Part shown: positions 7,586 to 16,371 of the stretch, in pieces
Layout of the letters: each line of letters starts with the position of its first letter
Position numbering within the stretch: the stretch's first letter is position 1
Assembly: GCA_910587915.1 (NCBI GenBank)
Contig: CAJUOB010000026.1
Coordinates: 1-39,231, forward strand
Length of the DNA stretch: 39,231 bases
Source: an uncultured Muribaculaceae bacterium
GTDB lineage: Bacteria; Bacteroidota; Bacteroidia; Bacteroidales; Muribaculaceae
Direction of reading: 5' to 3'
Made by a program: the position numbers and the translations under genes
The notes under the pieces: model-generated
Database searches by the model: none
What the model saw: only the letters and a program-made list of their open reading frames with translations
What the model was told of the DNA's origin: nothing

Positions 7586-10500
7586 ATGAAAAAACTTTTT
7601 TTATGTTTTGGCCTGCTGTGGTTTTCTGCAATGTTATCTGCTCAGACAATGACCGAGTGGCAGGACCCGAATATCAATGAGGTAAACCGCGCTTCCATGC
7701 ATTCTTCATTTTTCGCCTTTGAAAATGAGGAGGCTGCACAAAAAGGAGCTAAAGAGCAGTCCGAGAACTTTATGTCTTTGAATGGCCTTTGGAAATTCAA
7801 CTGGGTAAAAGACGCTGATATGCGCCCTACAGACTTTTGGAAATGTGATTTCAACGATCGGGGCTGGGATAACATAAACGTGCCGGGCGTGTGGGAACTT
7901 AACGGCTATGGCGACCCGCAGTATGTCAATATAGGCTACGGTTGGCGAGAGCAATTTCACAACAATCCACCTGAAGTTCCGATAAAGAATAATCATGTAG
8001 GATCGTATCGTAGAACAGTTCGTATTCCTGATTCATGGAAAAATAAGGATATCGTAGCTCATTTTGGAGCCGTATCATCCAATATATATCTATGGGTAAA
8101 TGGCAAGTTTGTAGGTTATGGAGAGGATAGTAAACTTGAAAGCGAGTTTAACCTTACACCTTATCTTAAACCGGGCAAAGATAACCTTATTGCATTTCAA
8201 GTATTTCGATGGAATGACGGGTCATATCTCGAGGATCAAGATTTTTTCCGTTTGTGTGGTGTTGGGCGTGACTGTTATCTATACGTTCGCGAAAAGAATC
8301 GTATTGAGGATATACGCATCACACCTGACCTCGATTCGGAATACAAGGATGGAAAGCTTATCGTGGACTTGAAAATGAAAGGGGCTCAACGGGCTGAATT
8401 GTGGCTGGATGATGCCAATGGCAAGGAGATACTCAGAAGTGAGGGTGGTCAAGGCCGGAATATATTGAAGATAAAGGTTCCTGAAAAATGGTCGGCAGAA
8501 TCGCCCTATCTCTATACCATATATTGCAAAGTAAAAGGTGGCAACGATATTATTCCCCTCAAGGTCGGATTTCGTAAGGTTGAACTTGTTCACGGGCAGG
8601 TGTTGGTAAACGGTCACCCGGTACTATTCAAAGGTGTCAATCGTCATGAGCTTGATCCTGATGGTGGATACGTGGTATCTCCTGATAGAATGTTGCAGGA
8701 TATAAAATTAATGAAACAGTTTAATATCAATGCCGTGCGCACCTGTCACTATCCCGATGATCCGCTATGGTATGACCTATGCGACGAATATGGATTATAT
8801 ATGGTGGCGGAAGCCAATATTGAATCGCACGGTATGGGCTATGATGATTATACCCTCGCGAAAAATCCTGCTTATGAAAAAGCTCATTTAGAACGCAACA
8901 AGCGTAATGTAAGCCGCAATTTCAATCATCCTTCCATTATATTCTGGTCTCTCGGAAATGAAGGTGGAGATGGAGAAAATTTTGTAAAAGCCTATGAATG
9001 GGTTAGAAATACGGATTCTTCACGAGCAATTCAATATGAGCAGGCAGTGGAGAACAACCATACTGATATATTCTGTCCTATGTATTACAACTATGACCTG
9101 ACAGAAGCCTATGGAAAGGATTCAACCAAGGTTAAACCACTTATCCAATGTGAATATGCCCACGCAATGGGAAACTCTATGGGCGGATTCAAAGAGTATT
9201 GGGATATATATCGCAAATACTCCAATCTCCAAGGCGGCTTTATTTGGGATTTCGTGGATCAGTCAATCCGATGGAAAACGCCCGAAGGAAAGTCGTTCTA
9301 TGCCTATGGCGGAGACTTCAATCCTTATGATGCAAGCGACAATAACTTTTGCGACAATGGACTTGTCAGCCCGGATCGCATACCGAACCCACACATGTAT
9401 GAAGTAGGACGTATATATCAGAATATCTGGACTACAAATGGAGATGTCTCAAAGGGGGAAATAAAAGTATTCAACGAAAATTTTTTCCGCGACCTATCAG
9501 ATTACAACCTTCAGTGGACTATCCTCAAAAATGGAATGGTTATTCGTTCCGGACGCATTGAAAATCTGGATATTGCACCTCAGCAGACCAAATCAATCTA
9601 TATTGATTACGGGAAAATCAGTCGGGATGCGGAATGGATACTTGATATTGAATATACGCTTAAACACGCAGATGGCATACTCACGGCAGGACATACGGTC
9701 GCAAAAGATCAAATCATCCTGCAGCCTTATAATCTCTCTGAACCTGTTATAGCGAATGTCATGAAGAAAAATATTGATGTTGACGTTCCTGAAATAATTG
9801 AGACTGATAAAAATTATCTCCTTGTGAAAGGGAATGGTTTCGAGGTGGAGTTTAGTCGTAAAGCTGGTTTTATAACAAAGTATCAAGTGAATGGAATGAA
9901 TTTTCTTAAAGAAGGATTCATGCTTGCACCAAACTTTTGGCGTGCGGCTACCGACAATGATATGGGAGCTCAACTGCCTAAAGAATATGCCGCATGGAAG
10001 AATCCGAGATTTGAGCTCAATTCGTTAACAGGAGAGTTAAATGCAGATAGCCTCGTCGTTGTACAGGCAAAATATAATATGCCTGAAGTTGCCGGGAATC
10101 TCATAATGACCTATGTTATCAATAATATCGGTGCCGTGAAAATAACCGAGGACTTCAAGGCTGATGCTTCCGCAAAGGTATCAGGGCTTTATCGCTTTGG
10201 TGTAAAACTGCCGATGCCGATCGAATTTGATAGGATTGAATATTACGGACGAGGCCCGTGGGAAAATTATGCCGACCGCAACAACTCTGCTGATCTTGGC
10301 TACTATCGTCAGACGGTTGCAGATCAGTTCTATCCCTACATACGGCCACAGGAAAATGGCAACAAAACCGATATCAGAGTATGGTATCAACTTGACAAGA
10401 GCGGAAATGGTCTTGAAATTGTAGCATCATCGCCTTTTTCAGCGTCAGCACTCAATTATACTATCGAATCTCTTGATGATGGCGAAGAAAAATCTCAAAG

Positions 10501-10678
10501 TCACTCTGAATTTATCGACAAAGCTGATTTCACAAATCTTTTAATTGATAAGGCTCAAATGGGACTCGGTTGTGTAGATAGCTGGCATTCTCGTCCACTC
10601 GAAAAGTATCAGATACCTTATAGCGACTATAAATTCACATTCATGCTCACTCCTGTTTCCCATAAATTCACCCGTTGA
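7586..10678 (+). CDS. GH2 beta-galactosidase, LacZ type, exported
   Basis: A 1030-aa protein, close to Escherichia coli LacZ in length (1023 aa) but with a signal peptide ending in AMLSAQ. Domains in order are the GH2 sugar-binding jelly roll (about 60-230), an immunoglobulin-like domain (about 235-335), the TIM barrel (about 340-630), a second beta-sandwich, and the C-terminal Bgal_small domain (from about 750, WRAATDNDMG). WSLGNEGG holds the acid/base Glu459 and LIQCEYAHAMGN the nucleophile Glu523. It should release terminal beta-galactose in the periplasm from oligosaccharides trimmed by the alpha-galactosidases upstream. It is the last gene of the cluster, followed by a hairpin at 10718-10750. 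Confidence 0.95.
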   Translation: MKKLFLCFGLLWFSAMLSAQTMTEWQDPNINEVNRASMHSSFFAFENEEAAQKGAKEQSENFMSLNGLWKFNWVKDADMRPTDFWKCDFNDRGWDNINVPGVWELNGYGDPQYVNIGYGWREQFHNNPPEVPIKNNHVGSYRRTVRIPDSWKNKDIVAHFGAVSSNIYLWVNGKFVGYGEDSKLESEFNLTPYLKPGKDNLIAFQVFRWNDGSYLEDQDFFRLCGVGRDCYLYVREKNRIEDIRITPDLDSEYKDGKLIVDLKMKGAQRAELWLDDANGKEILRSEGGQGRNILKIKVPEKWSAESPYLYTIYCKVKGGNDIIPLKVGFRKVELVHGQVLVNGHPVLFKGVNRHELDPDGGYVVSPDRMLQDIKLMKQFNINAVRTCHYPDDPLWYDLCDEYGLYMVAEANIESHGMGYDDYTLAKNPAYEKAHLERNKRNVSRNFNHPSIIFWSLGNEGGDGENFVKAYEWVRNTDSSRAIQYEQAVENNHTDIFCPMYYNYDLTEAYGKDSTKVKPLIQCEYAHAMGNSMGGFKEYWDIYRKYSNLQGGFIWDFVDQSIRWKTPEGKSFYAYGGDFNPYDASDNNFCDNGLVSPDRIPNPHMYEVGRIYQNIWTTNGDVSKGEIKVFNENFFRDLSDYNLQWTILKNGMVIRSGRIENLDIAPQQTKSIYIDYGKISRDAEWILDIEYTLKHADGILTAGHTVAKDQIILQPYNLSEPVIANVMKKNIDVDVPEIIETDKNYLLVKGNGFEVEFSRKAGFITKYQVNGMNFLKEGFMLAPNFWRAATDNDMGAQLPKEYAAWKNPRFELNSLTGELNADSLVVVQAKYNMPEVAGNLIMTYVINNIGAVKITEDFKADASAKVSGLYRFGVKLPMPIEFDRIEYYGRGPWENYADRNNSADLGYYRQTVADQFYPYIRPQENGNKTDIRVWYQLDKSGNGLEIVASSPFSASALNYTIESLDDGEEKSQSHSEFIDKADFTNLLIDKAQMGLGCVDSWHSRPLEKYQIPYSDYKFTFMLTPVSHKFTR

Positions 10679-10717
10679 ATAATATCATACAGTTTAAGCT
10701 TTTAATCTATAACTATA

Positions 10718-10750
10718 ACAAGCCATCTCTGCTCGGCTGAGATGGCTTGT
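10718..10750 (+). terminator. Terminator hairpin after the GH2 gene
   Basis: A perfect 12-base stem pairs ACAAGCCATCTC with GAGATGGCTTGT around a nine-base loop. The stem is strong, but the following sequence (TAAGTTCC) is not T-rich, so termination may be imperfect. Confidence 0.65.
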
Positions 10751-10835
10751 TAAGTTCCATAAGATTTTTTCTATTTAATGCACATTATTTATAACAATTT
10801 CAACGTCCTGCATTAGATAAAATGCTTATTGAAAC

Positions 10836-10885
10836 CGTGAGGAAATATGCTCACGACAATATACTTTTTCACGCTATTTTTGTGA
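10836..10885 (+). promoter_or_regulatory. Candidate promoter and operator of the ECF sigma operon
   Basis: TATTTTTG at 10875-10882 fits the Bacteroidota -7 element TAnnTTTG. No TTTG is found 19-21 bases upstream. Instead a palindrome CGTGAG-8-CTCACG (10836-10855) ends where a -33 element would be, and TCAC-9-GTGA (10869-10885) straddles the -7 box. An activator or the sigma factor itself may set recognition. No binding partner can be named. Confidence 0.4.
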
Positions 10886-11008
10886 TATATTGGAGCTACA
10901 CTGCCAGATGGCCGAGCAGTAGATATGATAGCGCGTTGGCTGCTAATTTTTTTATGGAAAAGGTGTTTCTTGTGTTATGAATGGCATGCGTCGTTGTATT
11001 ATTAGTAT

Positions 11009-11470
11009 ATGAGAAATGAAAACTTCATAAATAGACAGCTCCAAGAGAAACTGCATCGTGTGGCCTGCCGTCTGCTGAAAGATGATATGGACGCAGAGGA
11101 TGCAGTCCAGGATGCTATCTGCAATTTATGGAGTAATCGTGTGCCGGCAACTTCAGAAGAGGCGAGGTATCGGCTGTTCTCTATTCTGAGGAATGTTTGC
11201 CTTAATAAGTTGAAACGAAAGCGGTCTTTTGTGGAACTTTCTGAGTGCAATGAGTCTTCCGACGCAGTGGGCTTTGATGATAGTGAAAGACTAAAATCTC
11301 TAATGCTGGCTTCCTTGTCTCCACTGCAAAGAAAAATTTTCCAGATGGCTGCATTTGAGGATATTGAATATGAAGATATTGCAGAAAGGCTACATATGAG
11401 TGTTGCGGCTGTAAGGATGAATATGAGCAGGGCGAGAAAAAAGATGCGTGAATTATATAAGAAAATGTGA
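11009..11470 (+). CDS. ECF-type RNA polymerase sigma factor
   Basis: A 153-aa sigma-70 family protein with only regions 2 and 4. Region 2 (about 10-70) shows VACRLLKDDMDAEDAVQDA, and region 4 (about 100-150) has the helix-turn-helix IEYEDIAERLHMSVAAVRMN followed by basic SRARKKMRELYKK. This is the Bacteroidota ECF group usually paired with an inner-membrane anti-sigma protein and often controlling an outer-membrane transport locus. The anti-sigma candidate starts 2 bases after the stop, and two further genes follow in the same direction with 5- and 13-base gaps. The sigma factor likely directs transcription of its own operon; other targets cannot be seen here. Confidence 0.9.
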   Translation: MRNENFINRQLQEKLHRVACRLLKDDMDAEDAVQDAICNLWSNRVPATSEEARYRLFSILRNVCLNKLKRKRSFVELSECNESSDAVGFDDSERLKSLMLASLSPLQRKIFQMAAFEDIEYEDIAERLHMSVAAVRMNMSRARKKMRELYKKM

Positions 11471-11471
11471 G

Positions 11472-11954
11472 ATGGAAATGGAAAATCTGACTCTTCAGGA
11501 ACTCGAACAGTTGTCGCAGGCCTATGTCGACTGTCACCTCTCCCGATTGCAGGAGAGGGAGTTGGAGCTTGTCCTTATCAGTACGCCTATCTCATCGCCT
11601 GTTATAAATGAAGCGCGTGCGTTAATGGACATTGCTATGCAAATGGATGTGAATGTTTCAGAAGATGCTTGTAGGAAAAACACTAGACCCCGGATACTTA
11701 AATATACGGGTATTGTCGCGGCAATAGCTGTAATAGTGGTCTGCGGAATCGCTCTCTTACATACATATGGTCATTTAGGAAAAACTCATGATGTTTATGT
11801 ATGTGTTGATGGTGAGGTTTTGTCGGGGCATATTGCACAAAGTATAGTTAGTGAAACTGAAGAAGAAAGTATGGCAATGTTTCGTGCTATTATTGAGGAT
11901 TCAGAAGTAGAACAATATCTCAGCACACAATATATGAATTCCATAATTGAATAA
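11472..11954 (+). CDS. Single-pass membrane protein, likely anti-sigma factor
   Basis: A 160-aa protein with a cytoplasmic N-terminal part of about 75 residues (LTLQELEQLSQAYVDCHLSR), one transmembrane helix (about 78-97, GIVAAIAVIVVCGIALL) and a small periplasmic domain. Position directly after an ECF sigma gene and this topology suggest an anti-sigma factor. There is no HxxxCxxC zinc motif. An upstream GTG (11448) would overlap the sigma gene and add eight residues; I prefer ATG11472. The periplasmic part is about 63 residues and lacks the FecR domain used by TonB-coupled anti-sigma proteins, so the signal it senses is unknown. Confidence 0.65.
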   Translation: MEMENLTLQELEQLSQAYVDCHLSRLQERELELVLISTPISSPVINEARALMDIAMQMDVNVSEDACRKNTRPRILKYTGIVAAIAVIVVCGIALLHTYGHLGKTHDVYVCVDGEVLSGHIAQSIVSETEEESMAMFRAIIEDSEVEQYLSTQYMNSIIE

Positions 11955-11959
11955 TTCCT

Positions 11960-12343
11960 ATGAAAAAATTAATATCAATAATATTCTTTATTTGTGTTGT
12001 ATCGGTCGGCTATGCAATTCCGCCGAAGCTGGCTTGTGAATCTGTGTTCAGCCGTGGTGATATCCGTACAGAAGGCCATAAGGTGGTTAGCAATAAGAGT
12101 GAAGATAATTATTTCAGGAGTGTGACTGCCACAAACGATCGTGAATTGCTTGCTGAAATAAAGGAACTGGTAGAGGCCGATAAGCTACGGGCCACAAATG
12201 TAGTGGAGGGTTATAAAAACGGCAAGGAATATATTATACTCAATATCCCTAATAACGGATGTGTGATAAATGTGGGGATGTGGTGGACTGAGCCGGGATA
12301 TGTACATCTTTTCGTGCAGTCAGAACTGAAGGCTTTCAAGTAA
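11960..12343 (+). CDS. Small exported protein of unknown function in the ECF operon
   Basis: A 127-aa protein with a signal peptide (KKLISIIFFICVVSVGYA) and a mature domain of about 105 residues. The mature part resembles nothing I can name with confidence; it alternates charged and hydrophobic residues as a small alpha/beta fold would (LLAEIKELVEADKLRATNVV, YIILNIPNNGCVINVGMWW). It sits 5 bases after the anti-sigma candidate and 13 before the barrel gene, so it is translated from the same message. A periplasmic partner of the anti-sigma domain or the barrel is the natural inference, but nothing in the sequence proves it. Confidence 0.7.
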   Translation: MKKLISIIFFICVVSVGYAIPPKLACESVFSRGDIRTEGHKVVSNKSEDNYFRSVTATNDRELLAEIKELVEADKLRATNVVEGYKNGKEYIILNIPNNGCVINVGMWWTEPGYVHLFVQSELKAFK

Positions 12344-12356
12344 AAAAAATAATAAT

Positions 12357-14444
12357 ATGAGATTCTTTTCTATCTGTGCCATCTGCATGTGGATGGGCAC
12401 CGGGGTGACGTATGCCTATGATAACGATACAACTACGGTAAGGCGGCTCGACGAAGTAGTTGTTAAAGCTGATTTGAATCGAGCGGACGCCGAAGGAATT
12501 TACTTTATTCCGTCTGCAAGACAGAAGAATACAGCTCAAAACGGGATTGATCTGTTGCGTCGTATGGCAATTCCTCAGATCAAGGTTGGTCTTGCGGATG
12601 ATAACGTTTCAACGAATGTTGGAGATGCAGTGTCGATCTATATAAATTATGTGAAGGCTTCTGCCGAGGAGCTGGATGGTCTCAAAACCTCAGATGTGAG
12701 AAAGGTGGAATATTTTTACTCACCTTCCGACCAGCGATTTATGGGCGAACGAAATGTCATCAATATTGTCGTTCAACCATACGCCTACGGTGGATATACA
12801 AAATTGTCGCTTGGTGAAAAATTCTTTATCGGTCTATCAAGCACAGCATCTGCATATTCCAAATTCACTTATAAGAAAATGACATACGACGTTTTCATTG
12901 GCAGTCGTAATTTCAATAACCGTCATGTTGCCAATGGTCGCGAAAGTGAGTATTTGGTGTCGGACAACGCTAAGGGCTCGTTCTGGGTACAAAGGCTACA
13001 GAATCCGGATAATTCCCGATATTCTGAGAATATCATTCCTGTCTCGTTCAGAGCCGGATATACAAGAAAGGGCTTTCAGATGAAGAATACTATTGCATTC
13101 ACTTTCCAGGAGATACCTCACGGCACGACAAACGGATCGTTGGATTTTTCGCCTGCTATTTTCCCATCGTTCACTTATTCAGTAGATAATAGATCCGTAG
13201 TGCGGTCATTGTCGTACAATGGCAGTTTCAATTTCAATCTTCCCGGTGAATATTATCTTATGTTCACTCCGAAGGCATCTTACGGGCTCAATAATCAAAA
13301 TTATTACTATGCTGCAGGGGAGAATAAAATAATCAATTCTGCAAATGAAGATAATACGTCGGCTTCAATTATGGCAATGGGGCGTAAGGTATTCTCTGGT
13401 ATACATAACATATATTTAAGGGGATTCGGAGGTTATAGCAACTATCGGGTACGCTATTCGGGCACAACGGTGTCTTCCGATAGAATACAGGAAACTTATG
13501 GGGGAGCCTCATTTCAGTATGGATATTATACGGATAGAATAACTGCTGATTTTCTATTGGGAATACGTGGTGAGCAAAATACCACTAATGCCGAATCTGA
13601 GACTGAGATTTATCCATTTGCAAGTGCTAATTTCGGATGGTCGTATGACCAAAGACATGCTCTGAATCTATCATTGTCATATTCCAAAGAGCCAATGAGT
13701 GCCAGCCTGAAAAGTCCGAATATATTAAAGGAAAACGAACTGATGTACTATTGCGGGAATCCGCATCTAAGATATTCTCCAAATATCATGGCGAATGTGG
13801 GGTATAACTGGTTTTTCACCAACTGGCTTCAGATTTCATGTTTCTCTCAATTTTTTGGAATTTTCGACCGATATGTTCCGGTTTATACGCCATATCTGAA
13901 TGGAAAGGCTATTTTGCGTGGATATGAAAATAATGGCAACCATTATAGAACTCAGATTGGTATTGCAGTCACTGCCAATCTTCTTGATGGCAATCTGCAA
14001 TTGCAGTTAATGCCATCTCAATTTTTCTATAAAAGTACCGGATACTACGATATTACGTACAATCCATTTTCGTTTTCCTGCTCGGCTATCTACTATCTTG
14101 GGAAATTTTACTTTTCCGGATTCTACGAGATGAAAAACAGAACGTTATGGTCAAATTCGGGGACCATATACAAAGGCCGCAGTCAGTTGCAGTTCAGTGC
14201 GGGTTGGAGCAAATCAGACTTGAATGTGAGAGTTGGGATTTCAAACCCATTCAGAACATCATGGGCATCGGCAACAAAAGAATTTATTACGCCTCTATAT
14301 AAGGAGCACTTGGTGTCTTATGGAACATCGGCTCATTTTAATCTTAATTTCTCGATTACATACATCTTGGGATACGGTAAGAGAATAAGCCGTAGCAATG
14401 AGGTCGGTGAGCAATCAAGATCAGCATCAGCAATTTTGAAATGA
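12357..14444 (+). CDS. Outer-membrane beta-barrel protein (TonB-receptor-like)
   Basis: A 695-aa outer-membrane protein. A signal peptide (about 1-21) leads to RRLDEVVVKADL and a short plug-like domain (about 28-140, including RRMAIPQIKV and DVRKVEYFYSP), followed by a long run of amphipathic beta strands rich in Tyr, Phe and Ser. It resembles the Bacteroidota OMP_b-brl/TonB-dependent receptor group but lacks the carboxypeptidase-like N-terminal domain of SusC proteins, and no SusD gene is adjacent. The C-terminus (SASAILK) does not end in the usual aromatic residue. As the last gene of the ECF operon it is the probable effector: a transporter or envelope protein made when the sigma factor is released. 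The ligand is unknown. Confidence 0.75.
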   Translation: MRFFSICAICMWMGTGVTYAYDNDTTTVRRLDEVVVKADLNRADAEGIYFIPSARQKNTAQNGIDLLRRMAIPQIKVGLADDNVSTNVGDAVSIYINYVKASAEELDGLKTSDVRKVEYFYSPSDQRFMGERNVINIVVQPYAYGGYTKLSLGEKFFIGLSSTASAYSKFTYKKMTYDVFIGSRNFNNRHVANGRESEYLVSDNAKGSFWVQRLQNPDNSRYSENIIPVSFRAGYTRKGFQMKNTIAFTFQEIPHGTTNGSLDFSPAIFPSFTYSVDNRSVVRSLSYNGSFNFNLPGEYYLMFTPKASYGLNNQNYYYAAGENKIINSANEDNTSASIMAMGRKVFSGIHNIYLRGFGGYSNYRVRYSGTTVSSDRIQETYGGASFQYGYYTDRITADFLLGIRGEQNTTNAESETEIYPFASANFGWSYDQRHALNLSLSYSKEPMSASLKSPNILKENELMYYCGNPHLRYSPNIMANVGYNWFFTNWLQISCFSQFFGIFDRYVPVYTPYLNGKAILRGYENNGNHYRTQIGIAVTANLLDGNLQLQLMPSQFFYKSTGYYDITYNPFSFSCSAIYYLGKFYFSGFYEMKNRTLWSNSGTIYKGRSQLQFSAGWSKSDLNVRVGISNPFRTSWASATKEFITPLYKEHLVSYGTSAHFNLNFSITYILGYGKRISRSNEVGEQSRSASAILK

Positions 14445-14569
14445 TATGATAATAAAAGCCATCCACTCCCATGCCTTATAATATGTTGGTTGTTTTTATA
14501 GGTAGAGCCGAAGGCTATGGTGTAAATTTCTACGATATCAGCGTCGATGCAGCCTTATGATATATTAGG

Positions 14570-14614
14570 AAAGGCAAGGATGCGAGGACAATTTGGTCCG
14601 GCTTCCTTGCCTTT
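14570..14614. terminator. Bidirectional terminator between convergent genes
   Basis: An 11-base perfect stem, AAAGGCAAGGA (14570-14580) with TCCTTGCCTTT (14604-14614), encloses a smaller GGAC/GTCC hairpin. It lies between the stop of the plus-strand barrel gene (14444) and the stop of the minus-strand gene (14636), and probably serves both. Confidence 0.75.
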
Positions 14615-14635
14615 TAGTATATGAGTAAGTGATGT

Positions 14636-15979
14636 TTAGGGTTGGGCGAAGGCTTTTATTGCTTTGTTGCCTTGGCGGATGATATAGAAACCGTGCGCTG
14701 GTGGTGACTGTAATTTAACGCCTGTAATTGAATAGTATTCTTCCGGAACATTGTCGTGGTCTACAATGGATTCAATGCCTGTGCTGACGGATCCTTCACG
14801 TTTTATTGTGTAGCATGCCATTCCTTTGCCATGTGCAGCCATGTATATGTCGGCTGAATTGTCGCTTGTTTTTTCCACTACGACTTTTGTCCGCATAAAG
14901 CTTCCGTCTGGTTTATCTGTCGACAGTTTTGCTGTTTTGTCTGCCAGTGTGCACAGCACTTCCGCACCATTGAAAGACTGGGGGTAGTCGGGGACTGCCA
15001 TGAGTTTGAATTCCGGGGTGAAGCCGCTCGATGCATATGCCATGAGATAATTGCCACCATCGAAATTAAAGAAGTACATGCCATTTCCATAGGGATCGTC
15101 ATCAGCGGCGGCTTCTACGGCTGAAAGCATAGATAGATTATTGTCGTCGAGAGTGTATATGGTTGGATGCGGAGCAATGGCATTATTCATATGCTGTGCA
15201 TTTACGCTGCTGGCAGTTGACGTAGACACAAGATGTCGATCGTGCAGCGCTATTAGATTGTCATCAAGTATCTTTACATCGCATTGGGTTAGTTTGGCAT
15301 CGTAAGATTTACGGGATGTCTCTTTGCCGTCGGTGACAGTCCATACAGCGAGACATGTTTCCAACTTTTTATCATCGGTGGCATCCATCAGGTTCCATAT
15401 AGGAGCTGCCACGGTAAAGTTGCCGGATGTAAGGCTTCCATAGACGTCAGGAGCCTGTACCCACCATTTCGTTCCCAAAGTCAGGTTGTATTGATTCTGT
15501 ACCACAGGAATGCCTGCCTCTGAAATTTCCAATGGGTATATTACAAATGGATATCCATTGTAAGTGCTGGTCGCATAGGAAGCCAAATAGCACGTGCCTT
15601 CGCTGTCGACTCCTGCGAATACGGTGGCCGCAGATTCATTTGGGGTATAGGAGTTCCAATCGATTGTAACGGTTTTCAGGAAGGTTCCTGTATTGCCATC
15701 CACAACAATCAGACGGCCGCAATCGGTATCAATATTGTCTTTGGTGATGTATATCATCCCATCTTTGACAAAGAAGAAATTAGAACTTCCCCAGAATGAA
15801 TCTCCACTTTGCATTGCAAAATTTGTCATGGCTGTTTTGTTGGTCCACCGCTCTTCGACTGTGTATTCTTCATCACCATAGCTGATGTTTTTAACATTTG
15901 TTTCGGCGGCAGACGCCGTCAATCCTGCAAAAAGCGCATAAAAGAGGAGGTGTCGATAATTGAAATTTTTGTTTTTCAT
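14636..15979 (-). CDS. Secreted protein of unknown function with shared C-terminal motif
   Basis: A 447-aa protein. I place the start at ATG15979, where a signal peptide begins (MKNKNFNYRHLLFYALFAG); a longer in-frame reading to 16072 would extend through the promoter at 16042-16073. The mature part has repeated beta segments with Gly/Asp turns (GRLIVVDGNTGTFLKTVTID, FVIYPLEISEAGIPVV, LMAVPDYPQSFNGAEVL), consistent with a beta-propeller of six or seven blades. No catalytic residues are recognisable. Residues about 410-447 carry EYYSITGVKLQSPPAHG then FYIIRQG, matching the tail of the 3870-5675 protein, so both may use the same anchoring or export route. It is monocistronic. Confidence 0.75.
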   Translation of the reverse strand: MKNKNFNYRHLLFYALFAGLTASAAETNVKNISYGDEEYTVEERWTNKTAMTNFAMQSGDSFWGSSNFFFVKDGMIYITKDNIDTDCGRLIVVDGNTGTFLKTVTIDWNSYTPNESAATVFAGVDSEGTCYLASYATSTYNGYPFVIYPLEISEAGIPVVQNQYNLTLGTKWWVQAPDVYGSLTSGNFTVAAPIWNLMDATDDKKLETCLAVWTVTDGKETSRKSYDAKLTQCDVKILDDNLIALHDRHLVSTSTASSVNAQHMNNAIAPHPTIYTLDDNNLSMLSAVEAAADDDPYGNGMYFFNFDGGNYLMAYASSGFTPEFKLMAVPDYPQSFNGAEVLCTLADKTAKLSTDKPDGSFMRTKVVVEKTSDNSADIYMAAHGKGMACYTIKREGSVSTGIESIVDHDNVPEEYYSITGVKLQSPPAHGFYIIRQGNKAIKAFAQP

Positions 15980-16041
15980 TGGCGTTAGATGTGTTTTATG
16001 AATTAATTCCGAGATATTAGATGAAGATATATCGAATAAGC

Positions 16042-16073
16042 CAAAAGTAATAAAATTATCTTGAATCAACAAT
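16042..16073 (-). promoter_or_regulatory. Promoter of the 14636-15979 gene
   Basis: On the reverse strand ATTG, a 20-base spacer and TACTTTTG match the Bacteroidota -33/-7 pattern (TTTG, 19-21 bases, TAnnTTTG). Transcription would begin near 16035, leaving a leader of about 55 bases before ATG15979 and excluding the longer reading frame upstream. Confidence 0.6.
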
Positions 16074-16252
16074 TTTGCTGATGTGAAATGCGCTACACTG
16101 ATTGTGTTTTAGTGATATTTAACATTTGTCATTCTCCAATTATATGCAAACTTTAGTTTTAGGATGTAATAAAAAAGAATAACTACAATAATCCTCCTAT
16201 ACCGAAGTGGACTAGATGAACTGAAATTAATATAAAACATTAGACATAAACA

Positions 16253-16284
16253 TTTGCATGTCTGGGAAAAAGCGCTTACTTTCG
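16253..16284 (+). promoter_or_regulatory. Promoter upstream of the 68-aa ORF
   Basis: TTTG (16253-16256), a 20-base spacer and TACTTTCG (16277-16284) match the Bacteroidota consensus at all but one base. The predicted transcript starts near 16290, about 80 bases before ATG16372, and could also reach rtcB. Confidence 0.55.
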
Positions 16285-16371
16285 AGTCGGAATTAAGATC
16301 TGTGTGTTGTATACAAAGGCAACCTTAATGCATAGAGTCTACAAAAGGATAATATAAAATTTCATAATTCT

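Larger units (their letters stand above)
10679..11008. other. 330-base intergenic region before the sigma-factor operon
   Basis: It contains the GH2 terminator (10718-10750), two short inverted repeats (10836-10855 and 10869-10885), and a -7 promoter element (10875-10882). About 125 bases of apparent untranslated leader follow before the sigma gene. I see no coding remnant in it. Confidence 0.6.
15980..16371. other. Divergent intergenic region with two promoters
   Basis: This 392-base AT-rich gap separates a minus-strand secreted-protein gene from a plus-strand 68-aa ORF. It holds one promoter pointing left (16042-16073) and one pointing right (16253-16284). No coding remnant or RNA gene is evident in the rest. 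Confidence 0.6.

Noticed and set aside
14483..14560. A 25-aa plus-strand ORF between the barrel gene and the terminator
   Set aside because: No signal, family resemblance or promoter; size is within chance expectation.
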